A stretch of DNA of 64,000 nucleotides from Salinispora oceanensis (GCF_000383575.1 NZ_KB911579.1:623707-687706); one strand, 5' to 3'. Positions 1-8,249 are shown, numbered from the stretch's first letter. A program made the numbers and translations. The notes: generated by a model not told the origin, from the sequence alone.

Positions 1-1
1 G

Positions 2-760
2 ATGCAGCCGGCCCGGCCCCGGCGGGACCCGTTCCAGCTAGCGGGCGGGGTACGCGAACTGAGCACGTTCGCCGATCGGCAGCGCGCCGCCCGAGCGGCG
101 GCCCGGGAACGCCCTGAGGACTATCGCGAGTACACGCACGTGGTGGTGGACGAGTCCCAGGATGTGTCGCCGATGCAGTGGCGCATGATCGGCCGCCGGG
201 GGCGGTTGGCCTCGTGGACCGTCGTCGGCGACCCCGCGCAGACGGCGTGGACCGGCGACCCGGCGGAGTTGGTTCAAGCCCGCGACCAGGCGCTCGGGCG
301 GCGCGCGCGGCACCACTTCACCCTAACCACCAACTACCGCAACCCGGCGGAGATCTTCGCGGTGGCGGCGGCCGAGATCCGACAGGTTGACCCGGACCTA
401 CCGCTGCCGACCGCCGTCCGCTCCACCGGGGTTGACCCGGTGCGGCTGAGCGTACCGCCGGCGGAGCTGGAGACTACCGTGCTGGCAGCGGTCAACACCC
501 TGCTCGCCGAGGTCCCCGGCACGGTCGGCGTGATCACGCCGGTGCCGCGCCGGGCCGAGGTCGCCGGTTGGTTGGACGGGCTCGACGCGCCCCGGTTGCA
601 GGTGGTGACGAGCCTGGAGGCCAAGGGCATGGAGTACGACGGCGTCGTCCTGGTCGCCCCGGGCGAGATCCGCGCGGAGCCGGGGTCGGGCGTGCGGACG
701 TTGTACGTCGCGCTGTCCCGCGCCACCCAGCGACTCACCACGGTCGACCTGTCCGACTGA
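2..760 (+). CDS. HelD-like UvrD/Rep-family helicase, C-terminal part (5' end outside window)
   Basis: The reading frame is open at the left edge, so only the C-terminal 252 residues are present. Superfamily 1 helicase motifs appear in order: motif II VDESQD near residue 49, motif III VVGDPAQTAW near 74, motif IV LTTNYRNP near 107, and motif VI YVALSRATQRL just before the end. The short spacing between motifs and the EAKGMEYD segment resemble HelD, the actinobacterial and Bacillus ATPase that frees stalled or inactive RNA polymerase, more than long UvrD or PcrA proteins. The family call is firm and the HelD assignment moderate, because the N-terminal polymerase-binding arm cannot be seen. The last ten codons are duplicated just downstream of the stop. 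Confidence 0.8.
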   Translation: MQPARPRRDPFQLAGGVRELSTFADRQRAARAAARERPEDYREYTHVVVDESQDVSPMQWRMIGRRGRLASWTVVGDPAQTAWTGDPAELVQARDQALGRRARHHFTLTTNYRNPAEIFAVAAAEIRQVDPDLPLPTAVRSTGVDPVRLSVPPAELETTVLAAVNTLLAEVPGTVGVITPVPRRAEVAGWLDGLDAPRLQVVTSLEAKGMEYDGVVLVAPGEIRAEPGSGVRTLYVALSRATQRLTTVDLSD

Positions 761-792
761 AACGACCCACCACGGTCGACCTGTCCGACTGA
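731..792 (+). repeat. Tandem duplication of the helicase gene's 3' end
   Basis: Bases 731-760, the last codons and TGA of the helicase gene, recur at 763-792 with one mismatch (t at 735, c at 767) at a period of 32 bases. The second copy lies outside the coding region and again ends in TGA. It looks like a recent slippage or short duplication. Confidence 0.85.
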
Positions 793-828
793 CCGGTGCT
801 CGACCGTTTTGCACCGCCCAGGGGAAGG

Positions 829-860
829 TTGCTTCACACGTCGCGATGTGAACATAGGTT
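829..860 (+). promoter_or_regulatory. Possible MerR-type promoter of the CDF exporter
   Basis: A hexamer TTGCTT (829-834) and TAGGTT (855-860) are separated by 20 bases, and the gap overlaps the inverted repeat TTCACA (833-838) / TGTGAA (847-852). A long spacer containing a dyad is the architecture used by MerR-family metal sensors. No regulator gene is adjacent, so this is inference. Confidence 0.3.
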
Positions 861-896
861 GGGCACAGGACCGGACAGCCGGCGGAAGGTGTCCGA

Positions 897-1811
897 GTGG
901 GTGCAGCACACAACCACCACGGGGCGGTAGCCAACGCGGGGCAACGGCACCGGGGGCGCCTCTGGGCCGCTTTCGCCCTGCTCGCCGCCCTGATGGTAGC
1001 GGAGGCGGTGACTGCCGTCCGCACCGGATCCCTGGCCCTGCTCAGCGACGCCGGACACATGTTCACCGACGTCCTCGGGATCGGCATGGCCCTCGCCGCA
1101 CTGACCGCTACCCGGCGCCGGGGCGGGGATCCGCAGCGCACCTTCGGGCTCTACCGGCTGGAGGTGCTGGCCGCCCTCGCCAACGCCCTGCTCCTCTCCG
1201 CCGTCTCGGTCTATGTACTGGTGGAGGCCGTCCGCCGCTTCGGCGATCCGCCCGAGGTAAGCACTGGGCCCATGCTGGTGGTGGCCACCCTGGGCCTTCT
1301 CGCCAACGTCGTCGCCTTCGCGCTGCTGCGTCCGGGCGCAAAGGAGAGCATCAACATCCAGGGCGCCTACCTCGAGGTGTTGGGCGATCTGCTCGGCAGC
1401 CTCGGCGTGATCGCGGCAGCACTGGTCATCGCCGGCACCGGCTGGCGGTGGGCTGATCCGCTCGTAGCAGTGGCGATCGGCGTGTTCATCCTGCCGCGGA
1501 CCTGGCGGCTGGGCCGGGCAGCCCTACGAATCCTGGTCCAGGCCGCGCCGGAACACCTCAAAGTCACCGCGGTCCATGACCGGCTGGTCGCCGTACCCGG
1601 AGTGAACGAGGTGCACGACCTGCACATCTGGACTCTCACCTCCGGCATGGAGGTAACCTCCGCGCACCTCACCGTCGCCCCCGCCGCCGACGTCGGCACG
1701 GTCCTGGGCGCTGCCCGGACCGTGCTGAAGGAGGACTTCCGAATCGAGCACACGACGCTACAGGTCGAGTCGGGGCCGGAGAGCGGGAGCTGCGGGTCCG
1801 TTGAGTGGTAG
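897..1811 (+). CDS. Cation diffusion facilitator (CzcD/ZitB-like) metal exporter
   Basis: This 304-residue inner-membrane transporter belongs to the CDF family, which exchanges cytoplasmic divalent metals for protons. The N-terminus has a small histidine cluster (HNHH), followed by six predicted membrane segments and a cytoplasmic C-terminal domain (about residues 215-300) ending in LHIWTL...HLTV, typical of the family. The first metal-site half is present as D51/H54/D58 in DAGHMFTD. In the partner helix the usual HxxxD of zinc transporters reads E160-x3-D164 (YLEVLGD), which may alter metal preference. The GTG start at 897 is supported by GGAAGG at 884-889. The gene appears monocistronic. 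Substrate is not determinable from sequence. Confidence 0.88.
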   Translation: MGAAHNHHGAVANAGQRHRGRLWAAFALLAALMVAEAVTAVRTGSLALLSDAGHMFTDVLGIGMALAALTATRRRGGDPQRTFGLYRLEVLAALANALLLSAVSVYVLVEAVRRFGDPPEVSTGPMLVVATLGLLANVVAFALLRPGAKESINIQGAYLEVLGDLLGSLGVIAAALVIAGTGWRWADPLVAVAIGVFILPRTWRLGRAALRILVQAAPEHLKVTAVHDRLVAVPGVNEVHDLHIWTLTSGMEVTSAHLTVAPAADVGTVLGAARTVLKEDFRIEHTTLQVESGPESGSCGSVEW

Positions 1812-1905
1812 CAACTCCTGCTCAACTGCCGAGTACACCCGCCCCAGGAACACCGGCTAGGCTCTGAGCCGGCCTGCGCCAGGCGGCACCCACCGGTGCC
1901 GGCGG

Positions 1906-2020
1906 GGCCGCTGCCTAATCACCCGCCAGGGTGAACCGGGGAACCAGGTACCTTGGGGTGCATCCGCGTCAGCGGTAGGGATCTTCCGTCCCGAACCCGT
2001 CAGCTAACCCGGTCGGTGGT
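1906..2020 (+). ncRNA. c-di-AMP riboswitch (ydaO/yuaA class)
   Basis: The leader contains the conserved blocks of the actinobacterial ydaO RNA: GCCTAATCACCCG near 1913, AGGGTGAACCGGGGAACCA from about 1929, and CCCGAACCCGTCAGCTAACC around 1990-2010. The closing strand lies near 2011-2020, directly ahead of the ribosome site at 2025-2031. In actinobacteria this riboswitch class commonly controls cell-wall hydrolases and resuscitation factors, matching the secreted protein that follows. Boundaries are approximate and were judged by eye. Confidence 0.85.
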
Positions 2021-2040
2021 TGACGGAAGGACATCTGCAT

Positions 2041-3120
2041 ATGCCAGCAGTGGCACCCGCACGACATCGCGCCACCCGAGTGGCGATCCTGATCATCGTG
2101 GCCCTCACCCTCAGTGCCGGCCTCGCCCCGGCCGGCCCCGCGGTAGCCGCTCCCTCCGCCCGCCAGAACGCGGTGACCGACGACCCGGAGGGCGGCACCC
2201 CGGCCCTTCGCGCCGAGCTGGAGGCAGCCAGCAAGGGATACCTGGACGCCAAGCGGGCGCTGACCGAGTCGGTGCAGCGGCAGCAGCAACTCGCCGCCCA
2301 ACTCAAGACCACCAAGGCCGAGCACGCCGAGCGCACCAAGCTGGTGGAGCAGATCGCCGACCAGACCTATCGCACTGGTCCGCTGCGCACGGCGTCGGTG
2401 CTACTTGACAACACCTCATCGGCGGACTTCCTGGACCGCGTCACCGGGCTGGAGGGGGTGGTCGCCAACGAAAACCGGGCCCTTCAGGAGTTGCAGGAGA
2501 CCCAGGAGCAGATCGTCCAGGACACTCGCGCGGTCGAAGCCGAGATCATCGAACAGCGCAAGCAAGAGGCCCTGATGGCCAAGCGCAAAGAGCAGGCAGA
2601 AAATGCGTTGACGGTCGCCAATGAGAAGGCCCGCGCCGCAGCCGCAGCCGCAGCGGCCGCCAACACCAGCACCACCCAGAGCTCGGCCCAGGCGGCCCCG
2701 GCCCCACGCAACCCGGATGGCTCCTGGCCGGCCGAAACGTGCAGCGTCAATGACCCCACCCCGGCGAATGGCTGCATTACCCCGCGAACCCTGCATGCGC
2801 TGAACGAGGCCAAGGCGGCCGGTTTTACCCGCTACGTGTCCTGCTTCCGCTCCGGCAGCTCCGGTGAGCACCCAAAGGGCCGGGCCTGCGACTTCGCCGC
2901 TCAACCGGACGGCTTCGGCGGAGACGCCACCGGCGGCGACCGAACATACGGCAACAACCTGGCGGCGTTCCTGGTGGACAACGCCGACGAGCTCGCGGTG
3001 CTCTACGTGATCTGGTATCGGCAGATCTGGCTGCCCAGCAGTGGGTGGCAGTCGTACAGCGGGGCCGCCGGCGACCCGTCCAGCGACCACACCAACCACG
3101 TGCACCTGTCGGTCTACTAA
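2041..3120 (+). CDS. Secreted coiled-coil protein with VldE/ARB-07466-like C-terminal domain
   Basis: The 359-residue product has a signal peptide (about residues 1-38, ending PAVAAPSA), a long coiled coil (about 55-205, rich in Glu, Gln and Lys), an alanine-rich linker, and a C-terminal domain from about 245. That domain shows GEHPKGRACDF and DHTNHVHLSVY, so H277, D284 and H353/H355 form a likely metal site like that of M15-type peptidases and the VldE/ARB-07466 family. The coiled-coil half resembles N-terminal regions of RipA/CwlO-type cell-wall proteins. ATG 2041 was preferred to TTG 2020 because GGAAGGA lies at 2025-2031. The upstream c-di-AMP riboswitch supports a role in wall remodelling. 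Catalytic activity is inferred. Confidence 0.85.
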   Translation: MPAVAPARHRATRVAILIIVALTLSAGLAPAGPAVAAPSARQNAVTDDPEGGTPALRAELEAASKGYLDAKRALTESVQRQQQLAAQLKTTKAEHAERTKLVEQIADQTYRTGPLRTASVLLDNTSSADFLDRVTGLEGVVANENRALQELQETQEQIVQDTRAVEAEIIEQRKQEALMAKRKEQAENALTVANEKARAAAAAAAAANTSTTQSSAQAAPAPRNPDGSWPAETCSVNDPTPANGCITPRTLHALNEAKAAGFTRYVSCFRSGSSGEHPKGRACDFAAQPDGFGGDATGGDRTYGNNLAAFLVDNADELAVLYVIWYRQIWLPSSGWQSYSGAAGDPSSDHTNHVHLSVY

Positions 3121-3125
3121 CCCGG

Positions 3126-3175
3126 GTGTTCGGGTCGGGAGCCCTCCGCTGGCGAACAACTCCCGGCCCGAACAC
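3126..3175. terminator. Bidirectional hairpin terminator
   Basis: Arms 3126-3141 and 3160-3175 form a 16-bp stem with one G-T wobble and an 18-base loop. It lies between two convergent genes and can end both transcripts. There is no long T-run, which is usual for actinobacteria. Confidence 0.75.
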
Positions 3176-3193
3176 CGCCTGGGACAAGCTGAC

Positions 3194-3556
3194 TCAGGCC
3201 CCCGGCAGGACCTCCGGGGCCGCCGCCCCCTCGATGTAGGGCTCGGGGGCGCCGAAAAGGCCGAGTAGACCAGCAACCCAGAGCTGCCGGTGCACGAAGC
3301 GGCTCGGCTCGGTCATCACCAACTTCACGCCGCTCACCTCTGCGGTCTGGAAGCCGGCGACCATCGCGCTGATGCCGACAGAGTCGATAAAGGTCACCAG
3401 CCGCATGTTCAGCTCGATGCGGCGAGGACGGCCTTTCGCCAGGACCTCAGCGACCGCCTCACGTACCTCGTACGCGGTGTCGACATCGATCTCACCACGC
3501 GGCGAGATCTCCATGACGCTCCCGGGTAGGACCGCCTTAACGATCGACAGGCTCAC
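3194..3556 (-). CDS. STAS-domain anti-sigma factor antagonist
   Basis: This 120-residue protein is a single STAS domain. The phosphorylation-site signature FIDSVGISAM places the acceptor serine at S59, as in SpoIIAA and RsbV proteins that bind an anti-sigma kinase and release a sigma factor. The N-terminal strand EISPRGEIDVDTAYEV is also typical. GTG 3556 was chosen as start because GGAGGT lies at 3562-3567. No partner kinase or sigma gene is adjacent, so the target is unknown. It is transcribed convergently with the VldE-like gene. Confidence 0.88.
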   Translation of the reverse strand: MSLSIVKAVLPGSVMEISPRGEIDVDTAYEVREAVAEVLAKGRPRRIELNMRLVTFIDSVGISAMVAGFQTAEVSGVKLVMTEPSRFVHRQLWVAGLLGLFGAPEPYIEGAAAPEVLPGA

Positions 3557-4106
3557 GTGAGCACCTCCACTCGCCCACCAACAGGCACCTCATCAGTACG
3601 CGGGCCGCGACCGAGAGTATTCCTCCGACACGCTCGGTCGCCACCCCCTGGGATGAGCAATTCTTGGGGTTCGAATGCCAGGCCGCTCTTATCCGAATAT
3701 TTCACCCTCCGGTTACAGAGCTGACCTTTAACTGGAACAGCTCCCAACCTGACCATCTCCCATCCGGAACGGCTCACAACCCGAACAGCTCAAACCCGAA
3801 CAGTCGTCAACCCGAACAGTTCTCAACCCCACCAGTCAAGGGCCGGAGTACCCGAGCCCCGAAACAGTCACGGCCCAATGTAGCGGCCCGATGCGACGAA
3901 ACGCGCAGACCCCGGCCGCCCGGCGTGGTCGCGGGCACGCGGGCCTCGGCCCGCCCACAACCAGCTCATCGCGCGGGCGCTGCACGGTCGGGAACCATCC
4001 GGGCCGGGTGAGCTGCCCTCACCCCGCCACCAGCGACAGTGGGAGTTATGACCGATCCGAACGTGCCGACCTGGTCGGCACGCGGCAACTGTTGGGTGGT
4101 GCGGTG
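3557..4106. other. Long intergenic region between divergent STAS and DsbA-like genes
   Basis: About 550 bases without a convincing gene on either strand. The left part should hold the STAS gene promoter. The centre carries the seven-unit 16-base repeat at 3730-3840. The right part (3890-4100) is GC-rich, and its open frame upstream of the DsbA-like start has no family-like content. Confidence 0.6.
3730..3840. repeat. Seven-unit degenerate 16-bp tandem repeat
   Basis: Units start at 3730, 3746, 3762, 3778, 3794, 3809 and 3825. All are 16 bases long except the fifth, which is 15. The consensus is close to AACCCGAACAGCTCCC, and the middle three units are the best conserved, each with CCCGAACAG. 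The array is non-coding and lies between divergent genes. Confidence 0.85.
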
Positions 4107-4655
4107 ATGACGACCCCACACCAGTTCACCCCACTCCTCCGAACCCCGGTGACGGAAGGCGACCACGTCCGGGGACCGGTGGACGCGCCGGTGACGCTCG
4201 TTGAGTACGCGGACTTCCAGTGCCAGTTCTGTGGGGTGGCCTACGCCAACCTCACCGAACTACTCCGCCAGCGGACCGACCTGGTCCGGCTGGTCTACCG
4301 ACACTTCCCGATCTCCAACCTGCACCCGTACGCGGAGAATGCTGCCCACGCCACCGAGGCGGCCGGCAGCCGGGGACGGTTCTGGGACATGCACGACTGG
4401 TTGTACGAACACCAGGACCAACTCGACCCGGTGCACCTCTCGCTCGGCGTCGGACAGCTCGGCCTCTCCGCTGCCGAAATCGATGCCGAGACCGAACAGC
4501 AGGCCCACGGCGACCGGGTCCGGCGAGACTTCGTCGGCGGCATCCGCAGCGGCGTGGAGGCCACCCCGACCCTGTTCGTCAACGGCGCCCGGCACAACGG
4601 CGGGTACGAGCTCGCCGACCTGCTGGCCGCGGTTGACGCCGCCTGCCGGGAATGA
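4107..4655 (+). CDS. DsbA/thioredoxin-like thiol oxidoreductase
   Basis: A 182-residue thioredoxin-fold protein with the active site C39-Q-F-C42 in YADFQCQFCG and the cis-proline loop ATPTLFVNG near the C-terminus. This arrangement is that of the DsbA-like thioredoxin_4 family, often annotated as protein-disulfide isomerase or FrnE-like. No signal peptide is visible, so it probably works in the cytoplasm on thiols. ATG 4107 was chosen; GTG 4104 immediately before it is also in frame. The gene is followed by a strong hairpin and faces the large LuxR-type regulator. Confidence 0.85.
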   Translation: MTTPHQFTPLLRTPVTEGDHVRGPVDAPVTLVEYADFQCQFCGVAYANLTELLRQRTDLVRLVYRHFPISNLHPYAENAAHATEAAGSRGRFWDMHDWLYEHQDQLDPVHLSLGVGQLGLSAAEIDAETEQQAHGDRVRRDFVGGIRSGVEATPTLFVNGARHNGGYELADLLAAVDAACRE

Positions 4656-4673
4656 TCGGCGTGCTTCGCCGAT

Positions 4674-4702
4674 GCTGGCCGCCGCCCGCGGCGGCGGCCA
4701 GC
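4674..4702. terminator. Hairpin terminator between convergent genes
   Basis: Perfect 13-bp arms at 4674-4686 and 4690-4702 with a 3-base loop lie just after the DsbA-like gene and before the 3' end of the LuxR-family gene, so the hairpin could serve both. Confidence 0.75.
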
Positions 4703-4762
4703 AGCAGATGCAGCTGGGGGCTCAGAACGGGGACACGATCCGGAAGCGGTCTGGGGCCGCTG

Positions 4763-7648
4763 TCAGATCAGCCGCAGGTCCCGAGCCCGGCGGACGGCCT
4801 CGCGGCGACGGGTAGCGTCGAGTTTGCGGTAGATATTCCGTACGTGGGTCTTCACTGTGTTGATCGACAACGACAGCTCGGCCGCGATCTCCACGTTGGA
4901 GAGGATGCTCTGGAGATAGCGCAGGATGGTCACCTCACGCTCGGTCAGCGGCTCGGCCAGCGCAGCCCCGGCAGACTCGGCAGGCTCTGCCGATTCGTCC
5001 GGCTCCGCCGCCCCGCGCACCAACTCGCTCACCGCCGACCAGTGCGCCGTACCCGTGTCCAGATGGGCTGTCAGCAGGTCCCATACCTCCGGATCACCGC
5101 GCGTAAACGGCCGCCGGACCCCCTCCGTGCCAGCCAGGTCGAGGGCCACCTCCAGGGTTCGGTGCGCCCGTCGGGTATCCCCCGCCCGCTCGGCCAGCAC
5201 CGCGTTCAGTACCGCGGCCTCCACCCGTACCGGCAACGGCCAGTCCGCCGCCGCGGCTGCCTGCCAGTCGGGCAGGGCCACCTCGGCCGTCCGGTCATCC
5301 CCGGCCCGCAGCTCCACCCGAGCGAGGCCGACCGCGAGTTCGGGGCCCGCCCCGGCGAGCAGCGCCCGGGCCGTGTCCAGGTCACCCCGCGCCGCGCGCA
5401 GGTCGGCCTCGGCAGCCCGCAGCCACCGGTCCAGGTCTCCCCGAGGGCCCCCCAGCTGCTCCCGGGCAGCGACGAGCAGTCGGTATCCGCCCGCGAGGTC
5501 ACCGGCGTCCCGTAACAGGTGGGATCGGCACAGCGCCGCCACCGCCCCGGCGGCGGGCTCCCCGGTCGCCGGCTCCGCCAACGCCAGGTTCGCCGCTGCC
5601 TCCTCCCGCTGGTCCCGCAGCAGCGCCACCACGGCCAGCGCCAGGTACGCGTACCCGCAGTCGGTCCGGCAGGACCAGCCCCGGCCGGGCGGGAGGGCGA
5701 GCGCGGATTGGGCCCCCGTCTCCGCCTGCCGCAGGTCACCGCGGATCGCGCGCAGCAGCGCCATCCGGCTGGTAGCGGCCAGCTCGGTTCGTACCCATCC
5801 GGCGGTCCGGGCGGCCACGGATGCCGCCGCCAGTTGTCGCTCCGCGCTGTCCAGCTCGCCTACGGCGACATCGAGCAAGCCGAGCGCGGTGCCCGCCACC
5901 GCCCATCCGTCGGCGTCCTCAACGGCGGTGTCGCGCGGCTCGGCGACGACCGGCGCAACGGGCCGGCGGTCTTGACTCCCGGATGCCCGCGTTGCCGAGT
6001 GGGTGGCGAGCAACCGGGCGGCGGCGGCGCGCACCGCCGGAACATCGTCGGACCAGCGGACCACCGCAAGCTCCACCGCGGCGACCAACCGGGCCAAGCC
6101 CTCCCCGCAGGGCACCGACACCTCATCGGCCCGGGCTCGCTCGCCGGCCCCCACCGCCCCGGCCAAGCGCAGGTACCCCTCGGCGGCCGAGAGGTCCCCC
6201 GCGTACGCCCGTTCCGCCGCGCACGCCAGGGCCAGCTCCGGATCCCGCGCCATGGTCTCGGCCGGTGGTGGCGGTGGCGCGACCGCACCCTCCCGGTCGT
6301 ACGGCGCCAGCTCCGGCCAGGTCGTGCGGAACAGCTCGGTGGCCCCGGCCCAGTCGCCACCCACGAGCGCGTGCCGCAGGCCGTCGGCGGGCCGCCCGTT
6401 GTCGGCGTACCAACCGGCGGCACGCCGGTGCAGCTCCCGCAGGTCAACGGCGGGTAGCCGGGCCAGCTCGGCGCGGAGCAGGTCAGCCAGGAGCGGATGG
6501 CAGCGGTACCAGGGGGGACGGCCGTCGTCGTGCCGCAGTACCCCGCCGACGCCGGCCAGCTCAGCCAGCCTCGCCCCGGTGTCCGGCCGTCCGGTCACCG
6601 CTTCGGCGAGGCCAGCGCAGACGGCGTCCGCCACCGCCGTGCTCCGCAGCAGCTCCCGGTCGTCCGAATCCAGCCCGCCAAGGACCTCCTCCCGCAGGTA
6701 GCCGGCGATGTCCGGCTGGTCGCCGCCGAGCTGCCCCACCCACCGGGCCGGGTCCGGCTGCCCGGGCAGGGCGAGCGCGGCGAACCGGAGCGCCGCCGGC
6801 CAACCACCGGTGCGCTCACGCAGCCGCCGGACCCCCTCCGCCGGAAGGGCCGTGCCGTGTGCGGTCAGCAGGTCGGCGACCTCGTCGCCGGTGAAGGCCA
6901 GGTCGTCTGGGCCGAGCTCGGTCAGCTCGCCGGCCAGCCGCCACCGGTGCACCGCCAGCGGCACCCCGGCGCGAGCCCCGGCCACCAGACGCAGCCGCTG
7001 CTCACAGTGGCGGAGCAGGAACTCCAATCCGGCGATCGCCGCCGGGTCGGTGATCCGATGCAGGTCGTCCAGGACCAGTAGCACCGGCCGCTCCCGGGCG
7101 GCAAGTGCCGCGGCCAACACCTCCAGCTGGTCGGGACGGGGCGGGCCGTCCAGCGCCGCCGAGCGCGGCGGCCCCACCGCGGGTCGCAGTGCCGCCGCCA
7201 GGTACGACCAGAGGCGTTCGCCGTCGTCACCAGCCTCCACCGAGACCCAGCCCAGGTCCGGCCGGTCCCGGCCGGCCCCCGACTCGGACAGGTCCGGCTC
7301 CCCCGACTCAGACAGGTCCGGCTCCCCCGTCCCGACGCTCGTCGGCGATCCGGCCCGACCCCCCTCGGCAGCGCGGGTCACCGGCCCGCCCCGGACCGGG
7401 TCACCGCTGATGACGGCCTGATACCAGGAGGTGAGCAACGTGGTCTTGCCCCAGCCCGCCGGTGCCGCGACGAGAGTCACCGGTACGGCGGTCCCCTCGT
7501 CGAGCCGCCGCAGCAACCGGGGCCGGAGCACCACCGGTCCGGGCAGTGGACCCGGGGCCAGCCGGGACGCCAGTAGTGGCGTGCCCGGTCCCATGGCCAC
7601 CGTGGTCTGCCGTCGCTCCTGCGGCATCGGCCCACCCCCATCGGACAC
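4763..7648 (-). CDS. MalT-like LuxR-family ATP-dependent transcriptional regulator
   Basis: This 961-residue protein has the architecture of large STAND regulators. A P-loop APAGWGKTTLL lies at residues 62-72, Walker B LLVLDDLHR near 195, a long alpha-helical and TPR-like middle, and a C-terminal LuxR helix-turn-helix (LTEREVTILRYLQ...INTVKTHVRNIYRKL). Such proteins activate transcription after ATP and inducer binding; the inducer here is unknown. GTG 7648 was taken as start with a G-rich ribosome site just upstream; the in-frame ATG at the MPQERR segment is an alternative. A variable linker contains an exact eight-residue duplication (7281-7328). Confidence 0.9.
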   Translation of the reverse strand: MSDGGGPMPQERRQTTVAMGPGTPLLASRLAPGPLPGPVVLRPRLLRRLDEGTAVPVTLVAAPAGWGKTTLLTSWYQAVISGDPVRGGPVTRAAEGGRAGSPTSVGTGEPDLSESGEPDLSESGAGRDRPDLGWVSVEAGDDGERLWSYLAAALRPAVGPPRSAALDGPPRPDQLEVLAAALAARERPVLLVLDDLHRITDPAAIAGLEFLLRHCEQRLRLVAGARAGVPLAVHRWRLAGELTELGPDDLAFTGDEVADLLTAHGTALPAEGVRRLRERTGGWPAALRFAALALPGQPDPARWVGQLGGDQPDIAGYLREEVLGGLDSDDRELLRSTAVADAVCAGLAEAVTGRPDTGARLAELAGVGGVLRHDDGRPPWYRCHPLLADLLRAELARLPAVDLRELHRRAAGWYADNGRPADGLRHALVGGDWAGATELFRTTWPELAPYDREGAVAPPPPPAETMARDPELALACAAERAYAGDLSAAEGYLRLAGAVGAGERARADEVSVPCGEGLARLVAAVELAVVRWSDDVPAVRAAAARLLATHSATRASGSQDRRPVAPVVAEPRDTAVEDADGWAVAGTALGLLDVAVGELDSAERQLAAASVAARTAGWVRTELAATSRMALLRAIRGDLRQAETGAQSALALPPGRGWSCRTDCGYAYLALAVVALLRDQREEAAANLALAEPATGEPAAGAVAALCRSHLLRDAGDLAGGYRLLVAAREQLGGPRGDLDRWLRAAEADLRAARGDLDTARALLAGAGPELAVGLARVELRAGDDRTAEVALPDWQAAAAADWPLPVRVEAAVLNAVLAERAGDTRRAHRTLEVALDLAGTEGVRRPFTRGDPEVWDLLTAHLDTGTAHWSAVSELVRGAAEPDESAEPAESAGAALAEPLTEREVTILRYLQSILSNVEIAAELSLSINTVKTHVRNIYRKLDATRRREAVRRARDLRLI
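7281..7328. repeat. 24-bp in-frame tandem repeat in the LuxR-family gene
   Basis: Two copies of a 24-base unit at 7281-7304 and 7305-7328 differ at one base. They encode repeated SESGEPDL-type residues in a linker after the P-loop domain. Confidence 0.85.
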
Positions 7649-7750
7649 GTTCTCCCCCGGCCCTGCGGTTACCCGGCCGGTGGCGGTTCACCCCTTCCGG
7701 GGGAACCCGCTTCACCCAGGCTGAGCCGATGCTGGCAAGAACGGCGTGAG

Positions 7751-7798
7751 ACCGGGTGACGGACGGACCGGGTGACGGACGGACCGGGTGACGGACGG
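7751..7798. repeat. Three perfect 16-bp tandem repeats upstream of the small gene
   Basis: ACCGGGTGACGGACGG occurs three times without mismatch at 7751-7766, 7767-7782 and 7783-7798. The array ends one base before the ribosome site of the gene at 7812, within the divergent promoter region shared with the LuxR-family gene. Confidence 0.9.
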
Positions 7799-7811
7799 AC
7801 GGGAGGCGCGG

Positions 7812-8249
7812 GTGAGACACAGCACGAGGCGGGCCGGGACCGCCGCCGAGATGCTGGCGAGACTCGCCGCTGCCCGACGGCGGGGCCGCCCGGTTGACCC
7901 GCGTCCCGATACCCGGCCGACCGGCGGCTGGGAGGTGGTGACGGTAGACCGGCCAGCCAACGAGGTGCTGCCCGGGGGGCGATGGCCGGAACCGCTTCGC
8001 CGACTCGGCCGCGCCATCCAGGTGGACAGCCGGCCCGCACCTGCGGGCCGCGGCACCGAACTGGCCGCGCGGATCCGTCCTGGTGCGACCCTTCCGGGCC
8101 TCGCCGCACACGTGGCCGGCGACCACCCGAACCGGGTGGTACGGGCCGCGTTGCGGCAGACCAAGCAGCTCACCGAGACCGGCGAGGTGCTCCGCGCCGA
8201 CCGGGGGCCGACCGACCGGGGGCCGGCCGACCGGGGGCCGGCCGGATGA
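7812..8249 (+). CDS. Uncharacterised 145-residue protein coupled to alcohol dehydrogenase
   Basis: I do not recognise a family. The product is basic and rich in Arg, Ala and Pro, with no signal peptide or membrane segment. Codon use with strong third-position GC looks like a true gene. GTG 7812 follows GGGAGG at 7801-7806; the in-frame start at 7788 lies inside the tandem repeat and is less likely. The stop overlaps the next gene's ATG by four bases (ATGA at 8246), so the two are probably translated together. The C-terminus is the repeated peptide DRGPA, from a 15-bp repeat, and may be variable. Confidence 0.6.
   Translation: MRHSTRRAGTAAEMLARLAAARRRGRPVDPRPDTRPTGGWEVVTVDRPANEVLPGGRWPEPLRRLGRAIQVDSRPAPAGRGTELAARIRPGATLPGLAAHVAGDHPNRVVRAALRQTKQLTETGEVLRADRGPTDRGPADRGPAG
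8199..8243. repeat. Three 15-bp tandem repeats encoding DRGPA
   Basis: Units at 8199-8213, 8214-8228 and 8229-8243 differ by one base and encode DRGPT, DRGPA and DRGPA at the extreme C-terminus of the small gene, immediately before the coupled dehydrogenase start. Confidence 0.85.
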
